Program-made: the position numbers and the translations under genes
Shown: in pieces, positions 30,168-39,726 of the stretch
Numbering within the stretch: the stretch's first letter is position 1
How the letters are laid out: each line of letters begins with the position of its first letter
Source: Chloropicon primus
Lineage: Eukaryota > Chlorophyta > Chloropicophyceae > Chloropicales > Chloropicaceae
Length of the DNA stretch: 64,000 bases
Assembly: GCA_023205875.1 (NCBI GenBank)
Contig: CP060763.1
Coordinates: 310,001-374,000 of the forward strand
Direction: 5' to 3'
Notes under the pieces: model-generated
Seen by the model: the letters and a program-made list of their open reading frames with translations, nothing else
What the model was told of the DNA's origin: nothing
Databases searched by the model: none

Positions 30168-31991
30168 ATGGCGGAGGTGTCGTTCGAAGCGCTTGCGTCC
30201 AAGTTCGAGGAGGAGGAGGAGGAGGCGGAGGGAGGGAGGGGGGCGGAGGCTGGCGGCGAGGATGAGGCCGAGGCGTCGAGTCCACAGGACGGTGGCCAGG
30301 CGGAACGCGTCGAAGGCGAGAGGTGTTACGATTACGACTACGACGAGGAGGAGGACTACGAGGAGGAGGACTACGGGGATGAGGTGGACGACTCCATTAT
30401 GGACGCGTTGGATTGGCTTGACATCCAAGAGGATAGCGGGAGGACGAACGGGATGGGAAGCTACCAGGGCATGGGTCGGCGGCCCAACGCTCAAGGGGGC
30501 GTCGGAAAGCCCGGGGCTTCGAGCAGCAGAGTGCAAGGCGGTGGGAAGCAGAAAATCCTGCAGCCCATGTCGAAACAGGCTCACAAGCTTGAGGGCCGAG
30601 TTTACACGGGCAAGGCGGTGACGAATGCATTGAAGCAGGCCGAGAGGGATGCTTACATCCACGGGGCGGGCGGCAGGAGCAAGGACAAGGCGGACAGGGC
30701 GACGGTTGAGCAGGCCCTCGACCCTCGAACCCGTATGGTTTTGTTCAAGATGCTTAACAGAGGGCTCTTCAACGAGATTCACGGGTGTGTGTCGACCGGG
30801 AAGGAGGCGAACGTGTACCACGCTGTTGGTCCGGAGGGGAACGACATGGCCGTGAAGGTCTTTAAGACCTCAATCCTAGTCTTCAAGGACAGGGACAGGT
30901 ACGTCACCGGGGACTGGAGGTTCAGGAGGGGGTATTGCAAGAGCAACCCGAGGAAGATGGTCAAGTTGTGGGCGGAGAAGGAGACGAGAAACCTCATCCG
31001 CTTGGCCACCGCTGGGATCCCGTGCCCGACGCCGATCCAACTCAGACTTCACGTGCTGGTGATGTCCTTCATTGGGCGTGATGGGTACGCGGCTCCTCGG
31101 CTGAAGGACGCGAACCTGTCCAAGTCAAAGTGCAGGGAGGTGTACAGAGAGCTCGTGATCCACATGAGGACCATGTACCAGAAGTGCAAGCTCGTCCACG
31201 GGGACTTGAGTGAATACAACATGCTTTACCACGATGGCAAGGTGTGGATCATCGACGTGTCCCAGTCCGTGGACTTGGACCACCCCCACGCTTTCGACTT
31301 TCTCAGGGAGGACTGCTTGCATGTGAACACCTTTTTCGAGAAGAATGGAACCAAGGTGATACCAAAGAGAGACCTCTTCGATTTCATCACCGACCCCGTG
31401 CTCAAGGACGACGAGGTTGACGAGTACCTAGAGGCGCTCCAGAAGAAGATCGAGGCGGCCCCGCCGATGACCGACCAGGAGAAGGTCGACGAGGCCGTCT
31501 TTCACCAGGCCTTCATACCAAGGAAGATGGACGAGATTGCGGACTTTGAGAGGGACTTGAAGAAGATGCAAGGTGCGACTGGCTCGGGAGAGGACAAGTC
31601 CGACGCAGCGAGGAAGGTGGACGGGATCTACTACCAAACCATCCTGGGAATGAAGCAAGACCTTTCTGGCCCAAGGGCGAGCGCTGTGGACAGCAAGGCC
31701 AAGGGCAAGGCCGGGGAGGTGCGGCCGCCCAACGGTGGCGCCTCAGCGGGCTCTGAGGAGGACTCCGAGTCCCAAGTGAGCACGGACGGCGAGTCTTCTG
31801 GGAGCGACGGGGAGGGCAGTGGCGGGGAGCAGGAGTGGGAAGAGAGGAAGAAGCTCACGAGGGAGGAAAAGAAGCAGCTCAGGAAAGAGAACAAGCTGAA
31901 AGTCAAGGAGGAAAACAAAGAGAAGAGAAAGCACAAGATTCCGAAGCACATCAAGAAGAAGAAGACCAAGAGCAAGGGGAGAAAGAGATGA
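30168..31991 (+). CDS. RIO1: Atypical protein kinase RIO1
   Basis: The 607-residue intronless product is a RIO1 ATPase/kinase that acts in late cytoplasmic maturation of the 40S subunit. An acidic, low-complexity N-terminus (DEEEDYEEEDYGDE) leads to the RIO domain (about 205-410) with STGKEANVYHA, the catalytic VHGDLSEYNMLYHDG and the metal-binding IIDVSQSVDLDHPHA. The C-terminus is acidic/Ser-rich, then strongly basic (Lys-rich from about 560), a likely nuclear or rRNA-binding tail. The start is ATG 30168; a TTG two codons earlier is not credible. It is convergent with PURF (69 bp between stops). Confidence 0.95.
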   Translation: MAEVSFEALASKFEEEEEEAEGGRGAEAGGEDEAEASSPQDGGQAERVEGERCYDYDYDEEEDYEEEDYGDEVDDSIMDALDWLDIQEDSGRTNGMGSYQGMGRRPNAQGGVGKPGASSSRVQGGGKQKILQPMSKQAHKLEGRVYTGKAVTNALKQAERDAYIHGAGGRSKDKADRATVEQALDPRTRMVLFKMLNRGLFNEIHGCVSTGKEANVYHAVGPEGNDMAVKVFKTSILVFKDRDRYVTGDWRFRRGYCKSNPRKMVKLWAEKETRNLIRLATAGIPCPTPIQLRLHVLVMSFIGRDGYAAPRLKDANLSKSKCREVYRELVIHMRTMYQKCKLVHGDLSEYNMLYHDGKVWIIDVSQSVDLDHPHAFDFLREDCLHVNTFFEKNGTKVIPKRDLFDFITDPVLKDDEVDEYLEALQKKIEAAPPMTDQEKVDEAVFHQAFIPRKMDEIADFERDLKKMQGATGSGEDKSDAARKVDGIYYQTILGMKQDLSGPRASAVDSKAKGKAGEVRPPNGGASAGSEEDSESQVSTDGESSGSDGEGSGGEQEWEERKKLTREEKKQLRKENKLKVKEENKEKRKHKIPKHIKKKKTKSKGRKR

Positions 31992-32060
31992 CGTGTTTCA
32001 TTTGGGAAAAAGTTTAATTCGATTTTTTTTCGCCAAACTCCATGCCAGCGGCCCTTCGAA

Positions 32061-33827
32061 TCACATTGAGAACTGCACGCCGGACTTGTCCCCCTCGCCA
32101 AGACTGGAAACCAGCTTTCCCTTTCGCCTGTCCGTTCCACGGCCGTCTATCTCGAGCTGCTTCAGGTACTCGCTATCGATGTTGCCGGTCACATACTTGC
32201 CGTCAAAGCAAGCTCCGTCGAACTTGTCGATATCGCTGTTCATCGAGTACCCAGCGCCATACAGGTCCTCGAGGTCCTGGTACACAAGCCCGTCAGCTCC
32301 AAGGGCTTGTCTGATGTCGTCTACCGACTGGTCTGTAGCGATGAACTCCTTGGTGGAGGGCATGTCCACGCCGTAGACGTTCGGGTGCCTGACAGGAGGG
32401 GACGCCGACGCCAGGTAGACTTCCTTTGCTCCTGCGGATCTCACCATCTCAACGATCTGGGTCATGGTCGTGCCCCTGATGATGGAGTCGTCCACGAGAA
32501 GCACCCTCTGGTTCTTGAAGACCGCGGACATCGCGTTGAGCTTCCTTCTCACGCTCAGCTCCCTCAGGTGCTGCTCCGGCATGATGAACGTTCTGCCCAC
32601 GTACCTGTTCTTCACGAGACCCTCCCTGTAAGGAAGCCCCAGCTCCGCACTCAGTTGGATGGCGATTGGCCTCGCACCGTCGGGCACCGGGACGGCGATG
32701 TCGACGTCCCACCCCTTCTCCTTGACTTGGTTCGCCAGCCTCCTCCCGAGCTCCAGCTGGAACTTGTAAACAGAGATGTCGTTAAGCACGCTGTCCGGCC
32801 TGGCGAGGTAGATGTACTCGAAGATGCAGGGGTTGAGCTTGGTGTTCTCGGCGCACATGGATGAGACCATCTCCCCCTCCTCGGTGATGATGATCATCTC
32901 TCCCGGGTGGACGTCCCTCACCCTCTGGTACCCGATGGGGCCAAAAGCGCAGTCCTCGCTGGCGAAAATGTACTCGTCCTTGGGGGCTCCACCCACCATG
33001 GTCGTCCTCTTGCCGAGCACCAGAGGCCTGATCCCGTTCGGGTCCCTGAATCCCACGAGCCCCACGCCCTTCACCAGCGCGATGCAGCTGTACGCTCCCT
33101 TCACCTTCTGCATCATCTCCTTGCCCGCCTCGAACACGATGGAGGTCACCACCTCCTTTTGGATGTCCTGCTTCCCCACGATCTTGTTCCGCTTCAAGTG
33201 GTCCTGGTGCGCCCTGTGGATGGCGTCCGCCCACACGTTCAGCAGAACCTCCGAGTCACTGCTCGTCCTCAGGCACCTGTTGAAGAAGGACTTGGAGCCC
33301 TGGAGGCGCTCCCTCAGCTTGTCCGTGTTCGTGATGTTCCCGTTGTGAATGAGGAAAATCCCGAGCGGCGAGTTCACGAAGAAGGGCTGGGCCTCGAGCG
33401 CCGAGGAGGTCCCCGCCGTCGGGTACCTCACGTGGCCTATCCCGACGTTCCCCGGGAGCTTGTCCATCACGCTCTTGCTGTGGAACACGTCCTTCACCAG
33501 GCCGTTCTCCTTCTTCTCCACGAACCGCTCGAAGTCCGTGGTCACCATACCGGCGGAGTCCTGCCCCCTGTGCTGCAGCATCAGGAGCCCCTCGTATAAC
33601 TCGAACGCCGCGGCACCCTGGGTCTTATAGATCCCGATGATCCCGCACTTGCGCTTCACCTGGCGACGACCAGCGCCACCGCTCGACGGGGGCTGCAGGG
33701 TCGGGGGAACGACACCGCCACCAGGGGATGACCGGGCAAAGCGGCTAGGAGAAGTCGCCGTCACGAGAGGTCGAGCGATCGCCCTCCTCGTCGGCCTGTA
33801 TGCGGACACTCCGCCTTTCGCCATCAT
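32061..33827 (-). CDS. PURF: Amidophosphoribosyltransferase
   Basis: The 588-residue intronless product makes 5-phosphoribosylamine from PRPP and glutamine, the first committed step of purine synthesis. The N-terminal Ntn glutaminase domain starts at KRKCGIIG; the catalytic Cys is near residue 61 and must become N-terminal. The upstream 60 residues (Arg/Ser/Pro-rich) therefore act as transit peptide plus propeptide and must be cut exactly before that Cys. The synthase half carries the PRPP loop VLLVDDSIIRGTTM, and a Cys-rich site typical of 4Fe-4S forms is partly visible (CIFEYIYLARPDS, CFDGKYVTG). The first ATG is 33827. Confidence 0.95.
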   Translation of the reverse strand: MMAKGGVSAYRPTRRAIARPLVTATSPSRFARSSPGGGVVPPTLQPPSSGGAGRRQVKRKCGIIGIYKTQGAAAFELYEGLLMLQHRGQDSAGMVTTDFERFVEKKENGLVKDVFHSKSVMDKLPGNVGIGHVRYPTAGTSSALEAQPFFVNSPLGIFLIHNGNITNTDKLRERLQGSKSFFNRCLRTSSDSEVLLNVWADAIHRAHQDHLKRNKIVGKQDIQKEVVTSIVFEAGKEMMQKVKGAYSCIALVKGVGLVGFRDPNGIRPLVLGKRTTMVGGAPKDEYIFASEDCAFGPIGYQRVRDVHPGEMIIITEEGEMVSSMCAENTKLNPCIFEYIYLARPDSVLNDISVYKFQLELGRRLANQVKEKGWDVDIAVPVPDGARPIAIQLSAELGLPYREGLVKNRYVGRTFIMPEQHLRELSVRRKLNAMSAVFKNQRVLLVDDSIIRGTTMTQIVEMVRSAGAKEVYLASASPPVRHPNVYGVDMPSTKEFIATDQSVDDIRQALGADGLVYQDLEDLYGAGYSMNSDIDKFDGACFDGKYVTGNIDSEYLKQLEIDGRGTDRRKGKLVSSLGEGDKSGVQFSM

Positions 33828-33921
33828 CGTCAAACCTTCGAACCAAAATCAAAACAAAAAAAACACACAAATCAAACTAATCTCTTCTCTCTCTTGTGTT
33901 GTTCAAGGGGATCACCAAACG

Positions 33922-34198
33922 ATGTCCCGATCTGTGAACACCCTGCAGAGCCCAAGCGGTGCCGCGATGCCAGCGACGTCCGACGTAACCGTCTTCAAGG
34001 CGTTACCCCCTCCAGCCAAGAGATCCCGTCCCTCAATGGGTGTCGACCTCTGCGTTGGGCGATCCCCCAGGGAGGTTGAGTTGTCACAAAAGGTCAAGGT
34101 GAGTTGTCTTCCTTCCTCTAGGCCAAAAGACGACGTCTTCGAGAAGAAGAAAAACAGAGAGGGAGGGAAGTGTCACAACCCTGGTGCCGTCGCCTCAC

Positions 34199-34233
<35 letters not shown>

Positions 34234-34314
34234 GCGGTTTCCTCGCAGCCGCTCGCCAGGTGGCAAGGAAGTTATGAAAACGTTTTCGCCAGGAGCCTCC
34301 GTCCCTCGTCCTGA
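33922..34314 (+). CDS. 80-aa protein of unknown function with an optional 150-bp intron
   Basis: An ATG at 33922 opens a 59-codon exon (MSRSVNTLQSPSGAAM...) ending in AAG|GTGAGT at 34098. With acceptor CTCGCAG at 34248 the product has 80 residues and ends FARSLRPSS. The 150-bp intron is a multiple of three and has no stop, so the unspliced message would encode 130 residues including an Arg run from a CGT repeat. The ATG lies only 94 bp from the divergent PURF ATG. I recognise no domain; the short Ser/Pro/Lys composition suggests disorder. Confidence 0.5.
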
Positions 34315-34954
34315 TTCGCTTCTTTCAAAGAAAGTGTGAATACCTATTTCTATGAGAGAACATTCCATTAAAACATGTCTCATACTTATGAAGAATGTCT
34401 TCTGTAGCAAATATCAAATCCATATTCGGTGAGAGATCCTAAGGCCACGTTTTTCGTGTACTCTCATTTTTCGTTTCCTCGAGACCTCGTGTATTGGTGT
34501 ACGAGGTACACTCCTTTTATCGGTTTGACCGGGGAAGGGATCCCACGGAAAGGATTGGCGATGGCCTATGTTCTAGGAGAGGAACCAGCCTTGGGAACCA
34601 TCATCATCCTCATCATCCCGTCATCCGTGGTAGGCAGCAGGACCAGGACTTAGAGGACCAAGAACCTAGCCTGTGGATTCACCTGTGGAGCCTCAGTCTG
34701 GCGTTGGTTTCACTTGGTTTGACGTTTGACTCGATCCAAAACATTGGTCTTGGCTTTGTGTCCATTCCTTTGGATTCCTTTGATTCCTGTGGCAACAAAG
34801 GTTTGGGCTGCTGCTGGAGCGTCGTCCCCCGCCGTTGTTCTTGCTTGGCCACCGGGACTGTGTCCTGAACTTGAGATTCAGCAGCAGAGCACAACACATC
34901 GGCAGCAGCAATCTATCGGCAGCAACTCGATTGTAGAAGTTTCATTCGTTCGTC
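34315..34954 (+). other. Intergenic, no gene seen
   Basis: The first 100 bp are relatively AT-rich, unlike the rest of the window. Beyond that there is nothing I can support as coding or as a motif copy before the SAXO start. Confidence 0.35.
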
Positions 34955-35536
34955 ATGGCACAGACTTGGGAAGGCCGGAACTACAAGGGGCTTCAGAGCG
35001 AGTACAACAAGAAGTTTGTTCCGTTCGAGACGCAGCGGGGGTCTGGCACGAATCATGGCCCGAAGAGCGACTACAAGGAGGGCAGAGACCACTACGTGGT
35101 GTACAACCACACGACAAGCCGGACGGACTATCGGGCCTGGCCCACCAAGGCGGTGTACCACGGGAAGAAGCACGATTACAGGCCGTTCAATGCCAAGTTC
35201 GACTACGACACGACTTATGGGTACGACTTCAATGACAAGAGCGACTTGACTGCGGGGCGTTACGATCCGGACAAGAACATCAACACCATGAGGAACAAGT
35301 TCGTGCCGGAGAGCGTGTCCGAGACTCTCAAGGGGAACTCGACCAACAAGGAGGACTACGTGGACTGGAGGGTGACGAGTACGGTGGAGCCGAACACTGT
35401 GCGACAGACCAGCAACGCCATCCACGAGCTGGAATTCACTGCAAAGTCCCTGTACCAGGACTCGTTCACCCAGTGGCCCCTGCAGAGGACCGTGAACAAG
35501 AAGCACGAGGTGGAGAGGAGCGGGAAGCGTTTCTAG
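34955..35536 (+). CDS. SAXO/MAP6-like axonemal microtubule-stabilising protein
   Basis: The 193-residue intronless product is rich in Tyr, Asp, Lys and Thr and contains spaced aromatic/Pro repeats (TTSRTDYRAWP, PFNAKFDYDTTYGYDF, NKEDYVDW) like the Mn microtubule-binding repeats of SAXO (FAM154) proteins, which bind inside ciliary doublets. The final SLYQDSFTQWPLQR is also repeat-like. This indicates that the organism builds flagella. Assignment rests on repeat pattern, not on a catalytic domain. Confidence 0.65.
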   Translation: MAQTWEGRNYKGLQSEYNKKFVPFETQRGSGTNHGPKSDYKEGRDHYVVYNHTTSRTDYRAWPTKAVYHGKKHDYRPFNAKFDYDTTYGYDFNDKSDLTAGRYDPDKNINTMRNKFVPESVSETLKGNSTNKEDYVDWRVTSTVEPNTVRQTSNAIHELEFTAKSLYQDSFTQWPLQRTVNKKHEVERSGKRF

Positions 35537-35595
35537 GTAAAGGATAGGGACTGTAGTACACAACAAATTCATCATAATTTTAGCGCCACCTGCTT

Positions 35596-36780
35596 TCACA
35601 GCTTGGCCGGGAGCCGCTGGAGGTGAAGGGCGAGCCGCGCCCCGAACTCCGCGTTGTTCTTGACCAGCTTGATGTTGGCCTCGAGGCTCTTTCCCTTGGT
35701 CAGGTCCTTCACCCCCTGGAGGATGAAGGGCGTGATTGCGTTCCCCCTCACGCCCTCCCTCCTCGCTCGCTCCAAGCAGATCTCGATGGCGTTCTCCACC
35801 TCCCTCGCGTCCGCCTGGTCCTCCAACGGGATGGGCACGGCCACGAGGGACCCGCCGAGTTCGAGGTCGTTCTGAGCCCTAACGACGCTCGCGGCTTGGG
35901 AGGCGGAGTCGACCCTCATGGGCGATCTCATGCCGCTGTCCGCCGTGAAAAAAGACGGGAAGTGGTCCTGGCCCGCGGTCATCACGGGAACCCCCTCCGT
36001 CTCCAAGAACTCCAGAGTCTTCGGAATGTCCAGGATGCTCTTCACCCCGGCGCACACGACGCACACGGGCGTCTTCGACAGCTCTCTCAGATCCGTCGAG
36101 ACGTCCCAGGTGGACTCCACCCCCCTGTGCACCCCGCCTATGCCCCCCGTGACGAACACCTTGAGCAGCAGCAAATCGAGGAGCGCAAGGCCTGTCAGCG
36201 CGACGGGCGTTCGTTCGGAGTAAACACAGGCGCCCCTTTCCCGACTCACCTTGATTCCGGCCAAGTGCGCCAGATACATCGTCGCGGAGACGGTCGTGGC
36301 CCCATGAAGGCCGCTCGCCACGACGTAAGCCAAGTCCCTGCGAGACACCTTCTTCACCTACTCACAGAGAGAGGGGTGGGGGGAGGAAGGGGTCAGCAGA
36401 AAGGCGAGGAAGGGGAGGACTCGACTCGACTCGCACTCACCTTGTGGCCCTCCTTGCCGAGCATCTCTATCTCTTCCTTCCCCAAGCCCACGTGGGGCAC
36501 CCCCTCGATAATCGCAATCGTCGCGGGCACTGGAACGGGCATCGCGGCGAGTGGGAAAGCGACCAAAACAAGCGTCAATTCCTCGCGCCCCTCGCCTCTC
36601 TCGTTCCACGACACTTCACTCACCTGCTCCACTGCTTCTTATGATATCCTCCACCTCTAAAGCCGTCCTGACGTTGTTTGGGTACGGCATTCCATGGCAC
36701 AAGATTGTGCTCTCCAGGGCAACCACAGCCTTCCTCAAGCGGAGCGCCTCTTGCACTTCTCTCGACACCTGCACCTTCAT
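35596..36780 (-). CDS. Pseudouridine-5'-phosphate glycosidase
   Basis: Four exons (36780-36624, 36529-36441, 36357-36250, 36159-35596) with introns of 94, 83 and 90 bp give 305 residues, the usual PsuG length. PsuG splits pseudouridine 5'-phosphate into uracil and ribose 5-phosphate. The first exon carries the conserved ALEST...HGMPYP with the catalytic Glu. Next come [10 protein letters not shown] and [36 protein letters not shown], the [10 protein letters not shown] lysine region, and [11 protein letters not shown]. The third intron (90 bp) is in frame and stop-free, so a naive reading frame runs through it and adds 30 residues inside the conserved AGIK|VFVTGG. Splicing is clearly required. 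No organelle signal is obvious. Confidence 0.9.
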
Positions 36781-37032
36781 CTCCTCCTCCTCCCTGCACC
36801 TTCGCTTCCACTCCTTCTCCCAGGCTCTACACCCTGCTCCTCGAGTCCAAAACGGGCAAGCGACCCGTCGTTGGAAAGACCTCGAGGTCTAGTTTCGCGT
36901 GGACACTAGCCTCCTCCCCCTTCTTCCCTACCGTCTCCCTCCTCGCCCCGTTCCTCCTCCTCGCTCCCTCGTCTCCCTCGCCCCAGGGAGGAAGCTCACT
37001 GGTTCATTTTTCTTCACGAGCCGGCGGACGTG

Positions 37033-37790
37033 ATGGCTGGAGGATACCCAAAAGGTAACGACGAGGGTGACCGCTTCTCTGTCGGGTCCGAGGAAGGGAA
37101 CGAGGACGAGAGACGAAGCCCGACGCATGCCATGCACTCCTTCGTTCCTCTTTCCCTCGCTCGCGTCTTGCTTCGTGTTCGACGACGGTCAGGACCTTTA
37201 TGCCCCATTTGAATTAGGTTTTGACACCAAGCTTTTGCTTTGTTTGTGCAACACGCAGACGTGTGGACACCGTCCGGTGGATGGTATGCGGATCCAAGAG
37301 GATGGCGGAAAAATACCGCACTGGCCTTCGGGTATGTTGCTCTCTCCCTCTCTCCCTCTCTCCCTCTCCCTCTCTCTCTCAACGTTTTTTCTCGCTCGTT
37401 TGTTTCATGGGGAAGGAAGGAGTTGTCTGACACCGAACTCAAATGGTTTGGCTTTTGGTTTCCAACGAAATTCTTTTCCTTTCTTCATGAATGGATCGAA
37501 TCGAGCAGGTGTGTTGCGCTTGTGCTCGTGCCGCTGTGGATGAAGTCCGTGGACATGGAGGTGAGTGTTTGCATAATACGGCAGTATGTGGCATATGTGT
37601 GCGTGGGGTCGGCTGACGAGTTGTTCTTGTTGTCCATCCTTTTTTCCTTCTTGCTCTGCGGCTCGGCTTGGCTCTCGGTGTTCAGAAACGGCATAGGCAG
37701 CCCACCCACTGGATCCCATCGATGCTGTGGACCCCAAAGAAGAACCTTGACTCGAGTTACGGAGTGGAGGAGAACTTGAAAGGAAAGTGA
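37033..37790 (+). CDS. 83-aa single-span mitochondrial membrane protein, complex I accessory-like
   Basis: Four exons (37033-37054, 37259-37331, 37509-37560, 37686-37790) join in phase to 83 residues: a short N-terminus, WTPSGGWYADPRGWRKNTALAF, one membrane segment (CVALVLVPLWM), then RHRQPTHWIPSMLW. A GGW..P..W..NTA followed by one span and PIPSQ.W-type C-terminus is, from memory, a pattern of small accessory proteins of mitochondrial complex I in plants and fungi. I cannot name the subunit. Each intron ends in CAG, and the second carries a CT-repeat. The first coding exon is only 22 bp. A motif copy (36865-36888) lies 145 bp upstream. Confidence 0.6.
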
Positions 37791-38025
37791 GCGGGCGAAA
37801 GGAGCCGAGAAACGCAAGTGACCGGCGTAAAAGACTATTGAGCTTGTAGGTGATTTTCTTTTCACTTCGGAATGAATTTCTTCTATTTTTTTTCTTTTCA
37901 CTTCATAAACGTCTCCCCCCCGTGACAATTATATATCAACAACATCTTCGAAGAGGGGAGCCGGCACCAGGTTTACTTTAGTTTTTTTCGCACATGCTAA
38001 CAGACTTGGAATGCGCTGAGTGAGC

Positions 38026-39179
38026 TCAGACGTCGTCAGCCTCCTCGACCTTGATGTCGGTGTCCTTTCCTTCTCCCTGGTCGTTCATGTCAGAAGTCCA
38101 CAGGGTCAAGTTGTCCCTCAAAAGCTGCATGATCAATGTCGAGTCCTTGTAGGATTCCTCGCCCAAAGTATCGAGCTCAGCGATGGCCTCGTCGAAGGCC
38201 TGCTTGGCGAGGTGGCAGGCTCTCTCGGGGGAGTTCAGGATCTCATAGTAGAACACGGAAAAGTTGAGGGCCAAACCAAGCCTGATAGGGTGGGTTGGGG
38301 CCAACTCCTCCAAGGAGATGTCCTGGGCGGACCTGTAAGCGTGCAAGGTCGCCTCGGCAGCCTCCTTCCTCTCCTGCCCCGTCTTGAACTCGGCCAGATA
38401 CCTGTGGTAGTCACCCTTCATCTTAAGATAGAAAACCTTGCTCTCCCCACTGGTCGACGAGGGGATCAGGTAGGTGTCCAAGAGACCGAGGATGCTGTTG
38501 CAGATCTCGTTCAGCTCCTTCTCCACCACGCTGCGGTACTTCTTGATGCGGGTAGCGTTGTCGTTGTTGCCCTTACTCTCCTCCTTCTGCTCGATGCTGG
38601 AGATGATACGCCAAGAGGCACGCCTGGCTCCGATGACGTTCTTGTACGCCACGGACAACAGGTTACGCTCCTCCACGCTCAGTTCCTTCTCGTCCACCAT
38701 CTGCGCCACCTTCTTCATCTCCTCCACCATCTCATCGTACCTCTCCGCCTAACAAAAACAAAAACAAAACAAAAACAAAAACAAAAACAATCCCAGACAC
38801 AGACAAGACAGTGAGGGATGACATTGAGTTGGAACAAGCATGCAATACTCGAGTCAGTGACAAGAGAACAAGAACAACAACAACGACAACAACGACGACA
38901 ACGACGAAGACGACGGTGAAACCCTAAGAAAGCTGAGGAAGGAAGGAGGGAACAATTGAGTTGGACCCGTGTTGGGCAGACGGCGGGACTCCCCATGGGC
39001 ATCCTTGTCCTTGCCCCAACCACCTCCCCCCTCAAACCCCAAAGCTCGAGAAAACAAAAACCTTTTTTCTTTTTTTTCGTGTTTCGTTTTTGTTTTTGTT
39101 TGCTTTTTTTTTGACGCACCTGCTCGGCGAGCTTGGCCATGTAGACGCACTCGTCCCTGTCGACTGCACCGTACTCCAT
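38026..39179 (-). CDS. 14-3-3 protein
   Basis: Two exons (39179-39120, 38748-38026) give 260 residues. 14-3-3 dimers bind phosphoserine/phosphothreonine motifs on client proteins. The signatures [20 protein letters not shown] and [18 protein letters not shown] are present, and the phosphopeptide-binding Lys, Arg and Tyr residues appear intact. The first exon encodes 20 residues ([20 protein letters not shown]) and joins in phase 0 to [11 protein letters not shown]. The 371-bp intron is unusual for its CAAAAA-type repeats (TTTTTG on the coding strand) near the acceptor. Confidence 0.97.
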
Positions 39180-39726
39180 TGTTGCTCTCTTCGCTCTCTC
39201 CTCTCTCTTCGCTCTGTCTCTGTCTTGTCGGTTGGTGTCCGCGCTAGGTTTTGCTTTTTGTGCCCGTTCCCTCCTTCGGCCCCTGGCCCTGGAGGGAATC
39301 AATCTCGTGACAATTGAGGGGAGGAGATCGAGGAGGAGATCGAGGTCGAGGAGGAGAGGGAGGAGAGGGAGGAGAGGAGGGGGAGGGAGGGGGATGTGGA
39401 TGGAGGGGGAGGAATGGTGGTTTGGGTTTTGGGTTGGGTTCACTTGGGGATTGTGTCTTTTCCTTGCACATGAAGGAAGAGTGATGGATGTGATCTCCCC
39501 TGGCCAAGCCAAGCCAAGCCCAAAGGCAGGAGATCAAGGAGGAGGAGAGGAGGAGGGAATAATCATCCCACCATGGATGCGGGGAGGCAAGCTGCAAAAG
39601 TGTTGAGGTTGCAGTCCACATACACACAATTCTGCTTCGTGTTGTGGCGTGCACCGTCACCACCAACGCTTCGAAATCAAGATAAAATAGAATAAATATC
39701 AGGCGACGACGACGACCCGCCCTCGT
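39180..39726 (-). other. Intergenic between 14-3-3 and the 170-aa gene
   Basis: It contains GAG-rich triplet runs (about 39320-39405), G-rich runs and a CCAAGC direct repeat near 39505. I see no supported gene and no clear motif copy. Confidence 0.35.

Noticed and set aside
39244-39666. A 140-codon minus-strand frame in the 14-3-3 upstream region
   Set aside because: Pro/Ser repeats from GAG-rich triplets, no conserved segment, no ATG in a good context.
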